The notes: a model not told the origin generated them from the letters alone. Positions 38,443 to 51,159 are shown, counted from the first letter of the stretch. The stretch: DNA of 64,000 bases from Microbulbifer sp. YPW16 (GCF_021290385.1 NZ_CP089928.1:2464501-2528500); one strand, 5' to 3'. Translations and numbers: made by a program.

Positions 38443-38455
38443 AATCAATGGCTTG
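38443..38455 (+). promoter_or_regulatory. IHF-type binding site
   Basis: AATCAATGGCTTG fits the IHF consensus WATCAANNNNTTR at every fixed position. It lies between the AT-rich block and the DnaA boxes, the same place as the IHF site in E. coli oriC. Confidence 0.5.
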
Positions 38456-38608
38456 GGAGAAGTGCAACCATGCCAACAACCCCTTGGCCGGGGCAGGGGC
38501 AAGCGCGGTACATGGTTGTGGACAGACGGGATAACTTTGGTGTCTATCGCCGGACGCTGAACTTATGCCCGGGTTCCTCCGCAGGTTGCGGCGGTTTTAT
38601 CCTCCTTT

Positions 38609-38617
38609 TTATGCACA
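38609..38617 (+). promoter_or_regulatory. DnaA box
   Basis: TTATGCACA fits the DnaA box consensus TTATNCACA without mismatch. It is the only perfect box in the mnmG-mnmE gap. Confidence 0.6.
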
Positions 38618-38927
38618 GGCTTGTGGTGGCGGGAGCTTCCTGTTGATAACTGGCGGCATAAGCTGTCCCGCTCCTGTGTGTGGTCCGCGTCTTCTGGATA
38701 ACCCTGTGGTCAGATGTGCGCAACTGTTGTGGTCAAGGCGTTGATTTCCGCTGCATAGTCCCGGCGGCCGGGCGACAGGCATTTGTACGGGTAGTTATAC
38801 AGGCACAGGTGCGGCCAATGCGCCCGGGGCGGTATTGCCCGTTTTTGCGGTGCGGCGACAACCGGGAGGAGCGGGTCAAGAGCGACGGGGGGAGGAAAGG
38901 GGCAGGGCGGGTAGCCCTGCGCGGGGG

Positions 38928-40310
38928 TTATTTGCCGATACAGAAGCTGCCAAAGATCTTGCCCAGCAGCTCATCGGCGGTCATGGTGCCGGTGATTTCC
39001 CCCAGTGCCTGCTGGGCCTGCCGCAGGTCCTCGGCCAGCAGCTCACCGGCACCGCTGTCATGCAGCTGGCTGGCGCCCTGCTCGATAAAGGCCCGCGCCC
39101 GGGCGAGGGCATCCAGGTGGCGCCGCCGGGCGCTGAAGTTCCCCTCGGCAGCGCCGCTGAAGCCCATGCATTGCTTGAGGTGCTGTTTCAGGGCGTCGAG
39201 CCCGGCCCCCGTCCTGGCGCTGATGGCGATCACCGGCACACCGTCGGTGTGCGCCTGGAGGCCGGCACCATACTCGGTCAGGTCGATCTTGTTCAGTACC
39301 AGGGTGAGCCTGTCCGGGTCCGGCAGGCGGGCGGTGAACTCCGGCCACACCTGTTCCGGGTCGAGTGAGTGTGCCTGGTCCGCGTCGACCACCAGCAATA
39401 CACGATCCGCGTGGTGGATTTCATCCCAGGCCCGCTGGATACCGATCTGCTCCACCTGGTCCGGTGAATCGCGCAGGCCGGCAGTGTCGGCGAACTGCAG
39501 GGGCATGCCATCGATGTCCACGTACTCGCGCAGGATGTCCCGCGTGGTGCCGGCGATATCGGTGACGATCGCCGCCTCGTGACCTGCCAGTGCGTTCAGC
39601 AGGCTGGACTTGCCGGCGTTGGGGCGGCCGGCAATCGCCACCTGCATGCCCTCGCGCATGATGCTGCCCTGGCGTGCCTGGGTCTCGACCGCCGCCAGTT
39701 GCGTCAGGAGCTGTTCCAGGTCGGCTGCCACCTTGCCGTCGGCAAGAAAATCGATTTCCTCTTCCGGAAAATCGATCGAAGCTTCGACATATATACGCAG
39801 ATGGGTCAGTGAGTCGCTTAATTCTTCGATTTTTTCGGAAAATGCGCCCTGCAGGGAGCGCATGGCATTCCGGGCGGCCTGGGCGCTGCCGGCCTCAATC
39901 AGGTCCGCGATGGCCTCAGCCTGCGCCAGGTCGATCTTGTCGTTGAGGAACGCGCGCTCGGAAAACTCCCCGGGGCGGGCCTGGCGGGCGCCCTCGTGGA
40001 TACAGGCCTGCAACAGCTGGTCGAGAATCACAGGTCCGCCGTGCCCCTGCAGCTCCACGACGTCCTCGCCGGTGAAGGAGTTGGGGCCGGGAAAGAATAG
40101 GGCGATGCCCTGGTCGAGTAATTCTCCCCGGTGGCTGAAGTCCCGGTAGTGGGCACGGCGCGGCTGCAGGGGGGATTCCCCGGCGATGGCAGCGGCGATT
40201 TGTGCGGCGCGGGGACCGGACAGGCGAATCACGCCGATACCGCCGCGCCCAGGTGCTGTGGCGACGGCGGCGATGGTGTCCCGCTGCCGGTTGGGATTTT
40301 GCTCTGACAT
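38928..40310 (-). CDS. mnmE: tRNA modification GTPase MnmE
   Basis: A 460-residue GTPase (TrmE). The N-terminal tetrahydrofolate-binding domain begins near [20 protein letters not shown]; the G domain holds the P-loop [16 protein letters not shown], the TTRD switch in [13 protein letters not shown] and the DTAGLRDS motif; the C-terminal FCIGK carries the catalytic Cys. It works with MnmG on wobble uridines. The start context and length match the family. Confidence 0.98.
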   Translation of the reverse strand: MSEQNPNRQRDTIAAVATAPGRGGIGVIRLSGPRAAQIAAAIAGESPLQPRRAHYRDFSHRGELLDQGIALFFPGPNSFTGEDVVELQGHGGPVILDQLLQACIHEGARQARPGEFSERAFLNDKIDLAQAEAIADLIEAGSAQAARNAMRSLQGAFSEKIEELSDSLTHLRIYVEASIDFPEEEIDFLADGKVAADLEQLLTQLAAVETQARQGSIMREGMQVAIAGRPNAGKSSLLNALAGHEAAIVTDIAGTTRDILREYVDIDGMPLQFADTAGLRDSPDQVEQIGIQRAWDEIHHADRVLLVVDADQAHSLDPEQVWPEFTARLPDPDRLTLVLNKIDLTEYGAGLQAHTDGVPVIAISARTGAGLDALKQHLKQCMGFSGAAEGNFSARRRHLDALARARAFIEQGASQLHDSGAGELLAEDLRQAQQALGEITGTMTADELLGKIFGSFCIGK

Positions 40311-40350
40311 GGGAAAAGTTTATCCGACTGGGAGATTTCTGCGCTATGAC

Positions 40351-40381
40351 GAAACAGGGCCGCATAAAGCGGCCCTGTTTC
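40351..40381 (-). terminator. Terminator-like hairpin after yidC
   Basis: A perfect 13-bp inverted repeat, GAAACAGGGCCGC and GCGGCCCTGTTTC, around a 5-base loop, 27 bases after the yidC stop. The trailing T-run is short (GTTTCG), so termination may be partial. It separates yidC from mnmE. Confidence 0.75.
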
Positions 40382-40407
40382 GTTGGACGGTAAGCAGTGA
40401 CCGGCGG

Positions 40408-42060
40408 TTACTTGCCCTCGGTCTCGATCTGCTTGTTGAGGTACCAGGTCTGGGCGATGGTGATCAGGTTGTTGGCAATCCAGTAGATCACCAGCCCGGC
40501 CGGGAACCAAAGGAAGAAGAAGGTCATCATCACCGGCATCAGCTGCATGATCCGCGCCTGGGTGGGGTCCGTGGGCTGCGGCTGAAGTTTCTGCATCAGC
40601 CACATGCTGGCGCCCATGATCACCGGCAGGATGAAGTAGGGATCCTTCACTGACAGGTCGTGGATCCACAGGATCCATGGCGCATGGCGCAGTTCCACGG
40701 TTTCCATCAGCATCCAGTAGAGTCCGATAAACACCGGCATCTGCAGCAGGATGGGGAAACAGCCCCCCATGGGATTGATCTTCTCCCGCCGGTAGAGCTT
40801 CATGGTCTCCTCGGCGAGTTTCTGGCGGTTGTCCTTGTATTGCTCCTGCAGTTTCTTCATTTGCGGGGCAAACTTGCGCATGCGCGCCATGGACTTGATC
40901 CCCGCCGCGCTGAGCGGGTAGAGCAGGGCCTTGATAAATACCGTCAGCAGGATAATCGCCCAGCCCCAGTTGTCGACGATATGCTCGTGGATAAAGTTCA
41001 GCACCCGGAACAGCGGCTTGGCGATCCACCACAGCCAGCCGTAGTCGACGGTCAGGTCCAGGTAGGGCGAGATCTCTTCCAGGCGGTAGACGTCCTTGGG
41101 ACCAGCATAGAAGGAAGCGCGCAATTCACCCCCGGTGCCCGGTTCCACCTGCACCGGCGGCGATACGAAGCGCATTACGTAAAGGCCACCCTTGAGCTGG
41201 CGCATCTCGAAGGTGTTGCGCACGTCCTGTTCCGGGATCCAGGCACCCAGGAAGTAGTGCTGCACCATGGCGATCCAGCCGCCCTCGATGGTGGCGGTGG
41301 TGGGCTTCTCGGCCATCTCCTCGAAGTCCTGCTTGAAATAGTTTTCCTCCGGGGTGCGCATGGCACCGCCGAGGAAGGGCGACATGCCGATGCCGGCGTC
41401 GCTCGGCGGTACGTGGGCATCGCGCTTGAGCTGGCCGTAGAGGGCGGCGGACCAGGGCGCGGAGCCGCTGTTCTGCACCTGGTAGGTCACGTCCACCAGG
41501 TAGTCGCCGCGGCGGAAAGTAAAGCGCTTGGTGATTTCCGCATCGCGCTGTTTCAGTGTCAGGTCGACGGTAAGGGTGTCCTGCCCCTCGGCCAGGGCGA
41601 AGGAGGTATCTCCGGCGCGGAACAGGGGACGGCCCTTGGCGCTGTCGGTACCGTTCGGGCCGATCAACCCGCTCTGGGAAATATAAGTGCTATCCCGTGT
41701 CTGCTTGAGCAGCAGCAGGGGCTCATCCGGGGTTTCCCGCTCCTGGGCGTGCTGGCGCAGGGCCACCTTGACGATATCTCCGCCGCGGGGATTGATCAGC
41801 AGCTCGAACACGTCAGTGGTCACGCTGATCAGCTTGCCATCGGTGGCGGGAGCCGGCGCTTCAGTGCCCGGTTGTTGTAGCTGGGGAACATCGCCGGTAT
41901 CGGTATCCGTCTGGGTGGGGACGGTGCCGGCCTGCCCGGTGTTGACGATCTCGCGGTCGATTTCCGGGGCGCGCCGCTCCTGGAATGCGTTCCACTGGAA
42001 AATAAGGGCCAGTAAAACTGCGGCGATTCCGCCCAGCAGCGCGTAACGTTGCCAATCCAT
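40408..42060 (-). CDS. yidC: Membrane protein insertase YidC
   Basis: A 550-residue YidC. One N-terminal membrane helix (YALLGGIAAVLLALIFQW) is followed by the large periplasmic beta-sandwich P1 domain (about residues 65-330) and five conserved membrane helices; the hydrophilic-groove Arg region is in the TM2 segment after LYPLSAAGIKSMARM, and the NPMGGCFPILLQMPVFIGLY segment gives the family hallmark GGCFPILLQMP. It inserts small membrane proteins such as the ATP synthase c subunit. It lies in the rpmH-rnpA-yidD-yidC string. Confidence 0.98.
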   Translation of the reverse strand: MDWQRYALLGGIAAVLLALIFQWNAFQERRAPEIDREIVNTGQAGTVPTQTDTDTGDVPQLQQPGTEAPAPATDGKLISVTTDVFELLINPRGGDIVKVALRQHAQERETPDEPLLLLKQTRDSTYISQSGLIGPNGTDSAKGRPLFRAGDTSFALAEGQDTLTVDLTLKQRDAEITKRFTFRRGDYLVDVTYQVQNSGSAPWSAALYGQLKRDAHVPPSDAGIGMSPFLGGAMRTPEENYFKQDFEEMAEKPTTATIEGGWIAMVQHYFLGAWIPEQDVRNTFEMRQLKGGLYVMRFVSPPVQVEPGTGGELRASFYAGPKDVYRLEEISPYLDLTVDYGWLWWIAKPLFRVLNFIHEHIVDNWGWAIILLTVFIKALLYPLSAAGIKSMARMRKFAPQMKKLQEQYKDNRQKLAEETMKLYRREKINPMGGCFPILLQMPVFIGLYWMLMETVELRHAPWILWIHDLSVKDPYFILPVIMGASMWLMQKLQPQPTDPTQARIMQLMPVMMTFFFLWFPAGLVIYWIANNLITIAQTWYLNKQIETEGK

Positions 42061-42091
42061 CTTATATCCTGGGGTGTCTTCTAGAGGGTTG

Positions 42092-42325
42092 CTAATGGTC
42101 TTGTTCGTCGGAAGCGGGTGGAACCGGATCCAGGCCGCCGGGGTGCCAAGGGTGGCATTTTATAAGGCGACGTCCGGTTAAATAACCCCCCTTTAGGAAT
42201 CCGTGTGCTTTTAATGCCTCCTCCGCATAATGGGAGCAGGTGGGATAGAAGCGGCACTGGTTGCCCACCCAGGGACTGAGCAGGTAGCGATAGACGTGAA
42301 TCAGCCTGATCGCCAGCCAGGTCAT
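42092..42325 (-). CDS. yidD: Membrane protein insertion efficiency factor YidD
   Basis: A 77-residue protein with the family core YRYLLSPWVGNQCRFYPTCS followed by HYAEEALKAHGFLKG and CHPWHPGGLDPVP. Three conserved Cys are present. It assists YidC-mediated insertion. The ATG at 42325 overlaps the rnpA stop (ATGA), which fixes the start; the frame extends further upstream inside rnpA. The gene is followed by yidC after 31 bases. Confidence 0.93.
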   Translation of the reverse strand: MTWLAIRLIHVYRYLLSPWVGNQCRFYPTCSHYAEEALKAHGFLKGGYLTGRRLIKCHPWHPGGLDPVPPASDEQDH

Positions 42326-42711
42326 CGTTTCTTCTCTTCGGATTCCTGTACCCGGCGGGCCAGCTTGCGCCACTGTTTGTCGAACAGTTTTGCCAGTGCG
42401 GGCCGGTCGAGGTCGCCGATTCCCGGGCGCGCGATTACCACGACGTCCACGGCCGGCAGGCGGTGCTGGCGCAGGCGGAAGCTCTCGCGGGCAATTCGCT
42501 TGATTCGATTGCGGTCAGTGGCGTTGCGGACGTGTTTTTTGGCCACCACGAGGCCCAGGCGCGGGTGCCCGAGATCATTGGGGACAGCGAGGATCAGGAG
42601 GTTGGGGTGCGCGGCGCGTACCTGGGTGCCGGAAAATACGGCGCGGTACTGTGCCGCGTTAAGCAGGCGCAGCGGCTTGGCAAATCCGAAGTCGCTGCGT
42701 TCCTGTTGCAT
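42322..42711 (-). CDS. rnpA: RNase P protein component
   Basis: A 129-residue basic protein. The RNR signature appears as RNATDRNRIKRIARESFR, preceded by LGLVVAKKHV. It binds the catalytic RNase P RNA and helps process pre-tRNA 5' ends. It is 35 bases downstream of rpmH and overlaps yidD, the conserved arrangement. Confidence 0.96.
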   Translation of the reverse strand: MQQERSDFGFAKPLRLLNAAQYRAVFSGTQVRAAHPNLLILAVPNDLGHPRLGLVVAKKHVRNATDRNRIKRIARESFRLRQHRLPAVDVVVIARPGIGDLDRPALAKLFDKQWRKLARRVQESEEKKR

Positions 42712-42746
42712 ATATAAGGAAGGACGTCCCGCGGGGCGGGGCGAAC

Positions 42747-42881
42747 TTATGCAGACAGGACCTTGCGACCCTTGGCGCGGCGACGGGCCAGTACCTTGCG
42801 ACCGTTTTTGGTGGCCATACGGGCACGGAAGCCGTGGTTGCGCTTGCGCTTCAAGTTGCTGGGCTGGAATGTACGTTTCAT
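42747..42881 (-). CDS. rpmH: 50S ribosomal protein L34
   Basis: A 44-residue, very basic protein. It starts [18 protein letters not shown] and ends with [15 protein letters not shown], the L34 pattern over the entire length. It is the first gene of the rpmH-rnpA-yidD-yidC string and is divergent from dnaA, from which it is separated by 505 bases. Confidence 0.97.
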   Translation of the reverse strand: MKRTFQPSNLKRKRNHGFRARMATKNGRKVLARRRAKGRKVLSA

Positions 42882-42989
42882 GGTCTTGCTACCTGAGACT
42901 TTGTATTCGGATATTCATGGGGCGAACCCCGGCCGCTGGCTCTGCTACCGGCCCCTTGTGGGCGGAACTGTGCGCTGCGAAGGCGGCGG

Positions 42990-43018
42990 ATTGTATAGAA
43001 AGGCAGCAGTGAAAGCAA
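42990..43018 (-). promoter_or_regulatory. Possible rpmH promoter
   Basis: On the minus strand TTGCTT (43013-43018) is followed after 17 bases by TACAAT (42990-42995), about 110 bases upstream of rpmH. Both hexamers are two or fewer changes from consensus. It lies where an rpmH-rnpA-yidC promoter is expected. Confidence 0.45.
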
Positions 43019-43136
43019 CGCAGGGGAGGGTGAATTCATTGGAAATTGCCCTTCGCCCGTTTAATTCTAGACCCACCGCGGGGGTGACCGATCGGACGCT
43101 CCTGGCGGGGCCATGTGCCCACCGGTTGATACCAAG

Positions 43137-43267
43137 ATATTCACAGGTTGCTGTGGATAAAATTCCATCTCCTTTTGTTCGGGGTGGTTATATATTGTTC
43201 AAACCCTTGAAAGTAGGGCATTTTTTTGCCGATGTTTTTTAATAAAAAGCTTTCCTGTTGTGGATAA
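43137..43267. other. DnaA-box cluster between rpmH and dnaA (candidate oriC)
   Basis: Three DnaA boxes lie in 131 bases: ATATTCACA (43137-43145, one mismatch at the outermost base), TGTGGATAA (43152-43160, perfect on the minus strand) and TGTGGATAA (43259-43267, perfect). Between the last two lies an AT-rich stretch with T-runs (about 43188-43256). This is the place of the origin in Pseudomonas, and the direction of transcription flips here, as expected at an origin. The full gene-free gap is 42882-43386. Confidence 0.6.
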
Positions 43268-43290
43268 CCAGCGCCGCGGGGGGGTATAAT
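43259..43290 (+). promoter_or_regulatory. dnaA promoter with DnaA box at the -35 position
   Basis: A perfect TATAAT at 43285-43290 has no good TTGACA at the right distance; instead the DnaA box TGTGGATAA (43259-43267) covers the -35 position (TGGATA with an 18-base spacer). Such an arrangement lets DnaA control its own gene. The dnaA start follows 97 bases downstream. Confidence 0.6.
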
Positions 43291-43386
43291 CTCTGCTCTT
43301 TTGCGCGGCCCCACAGGCTCTTTCCCGGGCTACCGGCTCTGCCGCGACATTCATATACAGTTTTTCTGGGGTTTTTGGGGGGTTCC

Positions 43387-44949
43387 TTGTCTGAGTCCGT
43401 TTGGAAGCAGTGCGCGGCCTGTTTGCAGGATGAATTGCCGTCACAGCAGTTCAACACCTGGATCCGGCCGCTGCGGGTAACTTCCGCCCATGCCGCTGAG
43501 CTTCGCCTGCAGGCCCCTAACCGATTCGTCCTTGATTGGGTCAACGGGAAATTCCTCAACCGTATCCGGGAACTGGTGGCCCATTACAGTGGTGGGCAGG
43601 CCCCGGAGATTGTCCTGGAGTCCGCCGCCCGTGGGACTGCGCCGCGCTTTACGCGCGGTCGCCGGGGAGACGCGGCAGCATCAACGGATCGGCCCGAGGC
43701 CCGTGCGCCAGCAACCCTGGCCGAGGAGGCTGGGGCTCCCCAGGCGGTAGCGGCTGAAGAGGCCACTGCAGACCAGGTGAGCAGCGGTGAGTTGGCGCTT
43801 ACTGACCCGCGCCCAGCCGTTGCCTCAGCGCCGCCATCACCTCCGCCGACGCCGGTAGGGGGCAACCCCACTGGGCGGGTGTCCAGCGATGGCGGGCGCA
43901 ACGTCGAGGTGGAGGGTGCCATCAAGCACGGTAGCTCCCTCAACAGGAACTTTACCTTTACCTCCTTTGTAGAGGGTAAGTCCAACCAGCTTGGCCTGGC
44001 TGCGGCACAACAGATCGCCGATAACCCTGGTGGGGCCTATAACCCTCTGTTTATTTACGGTGGTGTGGGCCTGGGCAAGACCCACCTGATGCACGCAGTG
44101 GGCAACGCGCTTCTGGACCGCAATCCGAATGCCAAGGTGGTCTACCTGCATTCCGAGCGGTTTGTGGCGGATATGGTGAAAGCCCTGCAGCTGAACGCGA
44201 TCAGCGATTTCAAGCGCTACTATCGCTCGGTGGACGCGCTGTTGATTGACGATATCCAGTTCTTTGCCGGCAAGGAGCGCTCCCAGGAAGAGTTCTTCCA
44301 CACCTTCAATGCCCTGCTGGAAGGTGGGCAGCAAATCATCCTGACCTGCGATCGTTACCCGAAAGAGATCGATGGGCTGGAGGAGCGCCTCAAGTCCCGT
44401 TTTGGCTGGGGCCTGACTGTGGCGGTGGAGCCGCCGGAGCTGGAGACGCGGGTCGCGATCCTGATGAAGAAGGCGGACCAGGTGGGCGTGGACCTGCCCC
44501 ACGACTCGGCTTTCTTCATCGCCCAGCGGATCCGCAGCAATGTGCGCGAGCTTGAGGGCGCGCTGCGACGCGTTGTCGCCAACGCGCAGTTTACCGGCAG
44601 GCCGATCGATGACGTGCTCGTGCGCGAGGCACTGAAGGACCTGCTGGCACTGCAGGACCGGCTGGTGAGTATCGACAATATCCAGCGGGTGGTCGCGGAA
44701 TACTACAAGATCAAGGTGGCAGACCTGCTCTCCAAGCGCCGCAGCCGCTCGGTGGCACGGCCCAGGCAGGTGGCCATGTCCCTGGCGAAGGAGCTTACCA
44801 ACCACAGTCTGCCGGAGATAGGTGACGCATTTGGTGGCAGGGATCACACGACGGTGCTGCACGCCTGCCGTAAAATCCGTGAGTTACAGGAATCCGACGC
44901 AGATATTCGCGAGGATGTGAAACTGCTGACTCGCTCCCTGACGACCTGA
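43387..44949 (+). CDS. dnaA: Replication initiator DnaA
   Basis: A 520-residue DnaA. Domain I starts [20 protein letters not shown] and includes FNTWIRPL; a long Ala/Pro/Glu-rich linker follows (about residues 80-180); the AAA+ domain has the P-loop [16 protein letters not shown] at about 223-238 and Walker B with [13 protein letters not shown]; domain IV carries the box-binding signature [14 protein letters not shown]. The TTG at 43387 is taken as start because domain I begins right there, with a G-run ribosome site just upstream; the frame itself opens at 43258. It initiates replication at the nearby DnaA boxes. Confidence 0.96.
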   Translation: MSESVWKQCAACLQDELPSQQFNTWIRPLRVTSAHAAELRLQAPNRFVLDWVNGKFLNRIRELVAHYSGGQAPEIVLESAARGTAPRFTRGRRGDAAASTDRPEARAPATLAEEAGAPQAVAAEEATADQVSSGELALTDPRPAVASAPPSPPPTPVGGNPTGRVSSDGGRNVEVEGAIKHGSSLNRNFTFTSFVEGKSNQLGLAAAQQIADNPGGAYNPLFIYGGVGLGKTHLMHAVGNALLDRNPNAKVVYLHSERFVADMVKALQLNAISDFKRYYRSVDALLIDDIQFFAGKERSQEEFFHTFNALLEGGQQIILTCDRYPKEIDGLEERLKSRFGWGLTVAVEPPELETRVAILMKKADQVGVDLPHDSAFFIAQRIRSNVRELEGALRRVVANAQFTGRPIDDVLVREALKDLLALQDRLVSIDNIQRVVAEYYKIKVADLLSKRRSRSVARPRQVAMSLAKELTNHSLPEIGDAFGGRDHTTVLHACRKIRELQESDADIREDVKLLTRSLTT

Positions 44950-44982
44950 CCCAATAAACGACAACACAAGGCGATAAGACCC

Positions 44983-46089
44983 ATGAAATTCAATGTGAGC
45001 CGGGACGCCCTGCTGAAACCGCTGCAACTGGTGGCTGGCGTGGTAGAGAAGCGCCAGACTTTGCCGGTACTGGCAAATGTCCTGATGCAGCTGCGCGGGC
45101 AGGAGTTGTCCCTCACCGGTACTGACCTGGAGGTGGAAATTGTTGGCCGCCTGCCGGTAGACGCCGTTGAACTGGAGGGTGAGGTGACGGTTCCGGCGCG
45201 CAAACTGCTGGATATCTGTCGTTCCCTGCCCGATGGTGCCGAACTGAAGTTCGAGCGCGATGGTGAGCGCCTGATCCTGCGCAGTGGCCGCAGCCGCTTC
45301 CAGCTCTCCACGCTGCCGGCCACGGATTTCCCCAACCAGGAGGAAACCAGTGCGCAGACCCGCTTCTCAATTTCCCAGCGCGAAATCCGCCGCCTGATCG
45401 AGGCCACCGGTTTTGCCATGGCGCAGCAGGACGTCCGCTATTACCTCAATGGCCTGTTGCTCGAGTGTCGCCCGCAGCAGCTGCGTGCGGTGGCCACCGA
45501 TGGGCACCGCCTGGCCCTGTGTGACCGCGATGCGCCGGGCCTCAATGTGGAAGGCCCGCTGCAGGCAATCCTGCCGCGCAAGGGTGTGCTGGAGCTGGGT
45601 AGGCTGCTGGAAGATACCGACGCTACTGCCGAGGTAGTGCTGGGTAACAACCATATCCGGGTGATCAGCGGCCAGTTCACTTTTACCTCCAAGCTGGTGG
45701 ATGGCAAGTTCCCGGACTACGAGCGGGTGTTGCCGCGTGCTACCGGTAATGAGATTTACGCCGACCGCCAGGCGCTGCGCCAGGCGTTTTCCCGTGCGGC
45801 AATCCTCTCCAACGAGAAATACCGCGGTGTGCGCCTGCAGATCTCCGAAGGGCTCCTGCAGATCGTGGCCAACAACCCCGAGCAGGAGGAGGCCGAGGAG
45901 CAGGTGGTCGTGGACTACGTTGGTGAGCCGCTGGAAATTGGTTTTAACGTCAGTTACCTGCTGGATGTGACTGCTGCGATCCACAGTGACCAGATTCGTA
46001 TCGGCCTTGCTGACGCAAACAGCAGCGCGCTGCTCCAGCAGCCGGAAGAGGGCGATGCGCTGTACGTCATTATGCCGATGCGGCTGTAA
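44983..46089 (+). CDS. dnaN: DNA polymerase III beta clamp
   Basis: A 368-residue sliding clamp, the normal length, with three similar domains. It starts MKFNVSRDALLKPLQLVAGV and ends with the conserved YVIMPMRL, which forms part of the partner-binding pocket. It holds polymerase III on DNA. It follows dnaA by 33 bases on the same strand. Confidence 0.98.
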   Translation: MKFNVSRDALLKPLQLVAGVVEKRQTLPVLANVLMQLRGQELSLTGTDLEVEIVGRLPVDAVELEGEVTVPARKLLDICRSLPDGAELKFERDGERLILRSGRSRFQLSTLPATDFPNQEETSAQTRFSISQREIRRLIEATGFAMAQQDVRYYLNGLLLECRPQQLRAVATDGHRLALCDRDAPGLNVEGPLQAILPRKGVLELGRLLEDTDATAEVVLGNNHIRVISGQFTFTSKLVDGKFPDYERVLPRATGNEIYADRQALRQAFSRAAILSNEKYRGVRLQISEGLLQIVANNPEQEEAEEQVVVDYVGEPLEIGFNVSYLLDVTAAIHSDQIRIGLADANSSALLQQPEEGDALYVIMPMRL

Positions 46090-46223
46090 GCGATCTTAGT
46101 GACTGCCTGCCGTATCCCACTCCCACTCTTCTGCGCCGGGGTCTTCCGGAGCCCGGCGTACCCCCTTCCGTCCCCTTTGCCAGCGCCTGTTGATTCCGTG
46201 TCGCTGGGCCCGGAGTCGCTGCG

Positions 46224-49770
<3,547 letters not shown>

Positions 49771-49799
49771 TGTGCGGGCGGATTGTGTGATGAAAACAT

Positions 49800-49819
49800 G
49801 CGGCCGAAGAGTCGGCCGC
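49800..49819. terminator. Hairpin between gyrB and the exported-protein genes
   Basis: A perfect 8-bp inverted repeat GCGGCCGA and TCGGCCGC around AGAG. It lies 30 bases after the gyrB stop and is followed on the minus strand by ATGTTTTC, a short T-run. It may end transcription from both sides, since the genes are convergent. Confidence 0.6.
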
Positions 49820-49900
49820 AACATATCCCGTAGCTAAAACCGTAATTTGCAAATAGCTCATGAGACAATGTGAGTTGAGTTTCAGGTCAATTACGAGTTC

Positions 49901-50578
49901 TCAATGGAGAGCTTGTGCCAGCGCGTTTAGTTTGTCGAACTTTTCATGATCTCTCGTGATGGTGTCGAATACGTGGATGCTGAAAAGTTTTGTATCCGTA
50001 TAGAACCTTACAGTAGTCGCGCCTCCACCCGCCTTTTTATATTTAACTGGCGCAAGCGTTGCAGGCTTGCCATTTACCAATATATTTCCAGAGGCCTCTC
50101 TTACTCGTAGACGAGTCACGTCTGGATCAGTAAGAAAGCTATACTCAGTTAAGAACACGATACCCAAAATCGGATGCTGAAACTGGTATGTGAGAGAATG
50201 TATGGCTCCATCAGAAGACGGGTCTCCCCCAAGTCTCACTAACTCAGCCCGATCAAACTCGCTTCCTTCGAGATTAATTGGTGAGAAGCCAAGTTGCCCA
50301 AGCTGTTGAAAATTACTCACCTTTGTACGAGCCGTTAAGCGCGCACGTAAATCACGCCCTTCAGGTCGGTCAACGGTAATGTAACCATTGGCATTGAGCT
50401 CGCTATCCCACTGCTTCGCTTGTTCCGACATAATCTTAAGTTCCTCGTCAGCAGCAGTAACTGAACGGGGGTCAGAAGATTTATCTATCAAAATGTGCAT
50501 CTTGAACTGATCTTGAGATGCGCCGGCAAGTGCCAAACTAGGGATAAGAGTGAGAATAAAGAGGATTAAATATTTCAT
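49901..50578 (-). CDS. Exported protein of unknown family (AT-richer island)
   Basis: A 225-residue protein that I do not recognise. A signal peptide is clear: MKYLILFILTLIPSLALAG, cleaved probably after ALA. The mature part is mostly polar, with beta-type stretches (AIHSLTYQFQHPILGIVFLTEYSF, summarised by its YQFQHPILG core) and a C-terminal strand TVRFYTDTKLFSIHVFDT. No Cys is present, so no disulfides. The start overlaps the stop of the upstream gene (ATGA), which makes a two-gene operon. Base composition is visibly AT-richer than the core genes on both sides, suggesting acquisition. Function unknown. Confidence 0.8.
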   Translation of the reverse strand: MKYLILFILTLIPSLALAGASQDQFKMHILIDKSSDPRSVTAADEELKIMSEQAKQWDSELNANGYITVDRPEGRDLRARLTARTKVSNFQQLGQLGFSPINLEGSEFDRAELVRLGGDPSSDGAIHSLTYQFQHPILGIVFLTEYSFLTDPDVTRLRVREASGNILVNGKPATLAPVKYKKAGGGATTVRFYTDTKLFSIHVFDTITRDHEKFDKLNALAQALH

Positions 50579-50996
50579 ACCTCACACTCCTTTCTGGCGC
50601 TGGATCCTTCAGCTTTCTCAATAATGGCACCACCTTGCTCAGGGTCACAAAATAGGTAGGTGTGAGTGGCCTGTATATTGAATTCATTAAGGGTATAGCC
50701 AGCTACTTCGGGCTCATCATGATTGCCGGTGGCAAAGGAAGACTGATTGCTTGTCGAAAATGGCGCAGGAGCATAGTGCTGATTGGCTACATAGCCTCCA
50801 GGTAGTAACTTGGTGAAGTGCTGGGCGTGAATGATTAGTTTATGCATTGTTGCCGAGGCAACGGATGTGGAGCTTACATCCCCCCCCCGGATGAATCACA
50901 TAAAACATTGTTAGAAGAGCTAGTTGTTGGAAAGGCTGAATAACTATCTGCTGAGCAAAAAAGGCCAAAAACACAAAAGAGAAATCTATTCTTCAT
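50575..50996 (-). pseudogene. Exported-protein gene interrupted at a G9 tract
   Basis: ATG 50996 has GGAG 8 bases upstream and opens a signal-peptide-like start, MKNRFLFCVFGLFCSADSYS, then PTTSSSNNVLCDSS. At a run of nine G (50880-50888) the frame passes to GGGM and a TAA at 50874-50876. One added G would instead join it to the open frame of 90 codons that continues to the stop at 50575 (MHKLIIHAQHF onward, ending EGSSARKECEV), giving a 140-residue protein. Its end overlaps the next gene by ATGA, so it was built as an intact first gene. Either phase-variable, recently broken or a sequencing error. Family not recognised. Confidence 0.6.
50880..50888. repeat. Homopolymer tract, nine C on the plus strand
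   Basis: Nine C in a row on the plus strand (G on the coding strand), followed by GG. It sits about 108 bases into the upstream frame of the exported-protein gene, and it is exactly one base short of the length that would keep the gene open. Confidence 0.9.
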
Positions 50997-51159
50997 AATC
51001 AGGTCTCCAGCTAGAAAAATCCCGATTACGCTAAGAGCTACATCCAATCAGATCCAATGGTTATTTTGAATACAAATAAGAGCCACTATCGCAAAGTGTA
51101 ATTAAGTAAAGTTCTGCAGGGGCAGTGTCCGGCCAGAATCCCGCACACTAATCCCTCGC

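Larger units (their letters stand above)
38338..38701. other. Origin-like region upstream of mnmG (candidate oriC)
   Basis: This part of the 757-base gap has the E. coli oriC plan. Next to mnmG lies a strongly AT-rich block (about 38338-38448) in an otherwise GC-rich genome, then an IHF-type site, then DnaA-box-like elements: TGTGGACAG (38517, two mismatches), TTATGCACA (38609-38617, perfect), TGTTGATAA (38641, one mismatch) and TCTGGATAA (38693-38701, one mismatch). No gene is supported in the gap. Against it as the active origin: the four genes mnmE to rpmH would then be transcribed head-on to replication. Confidence 0.5.
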
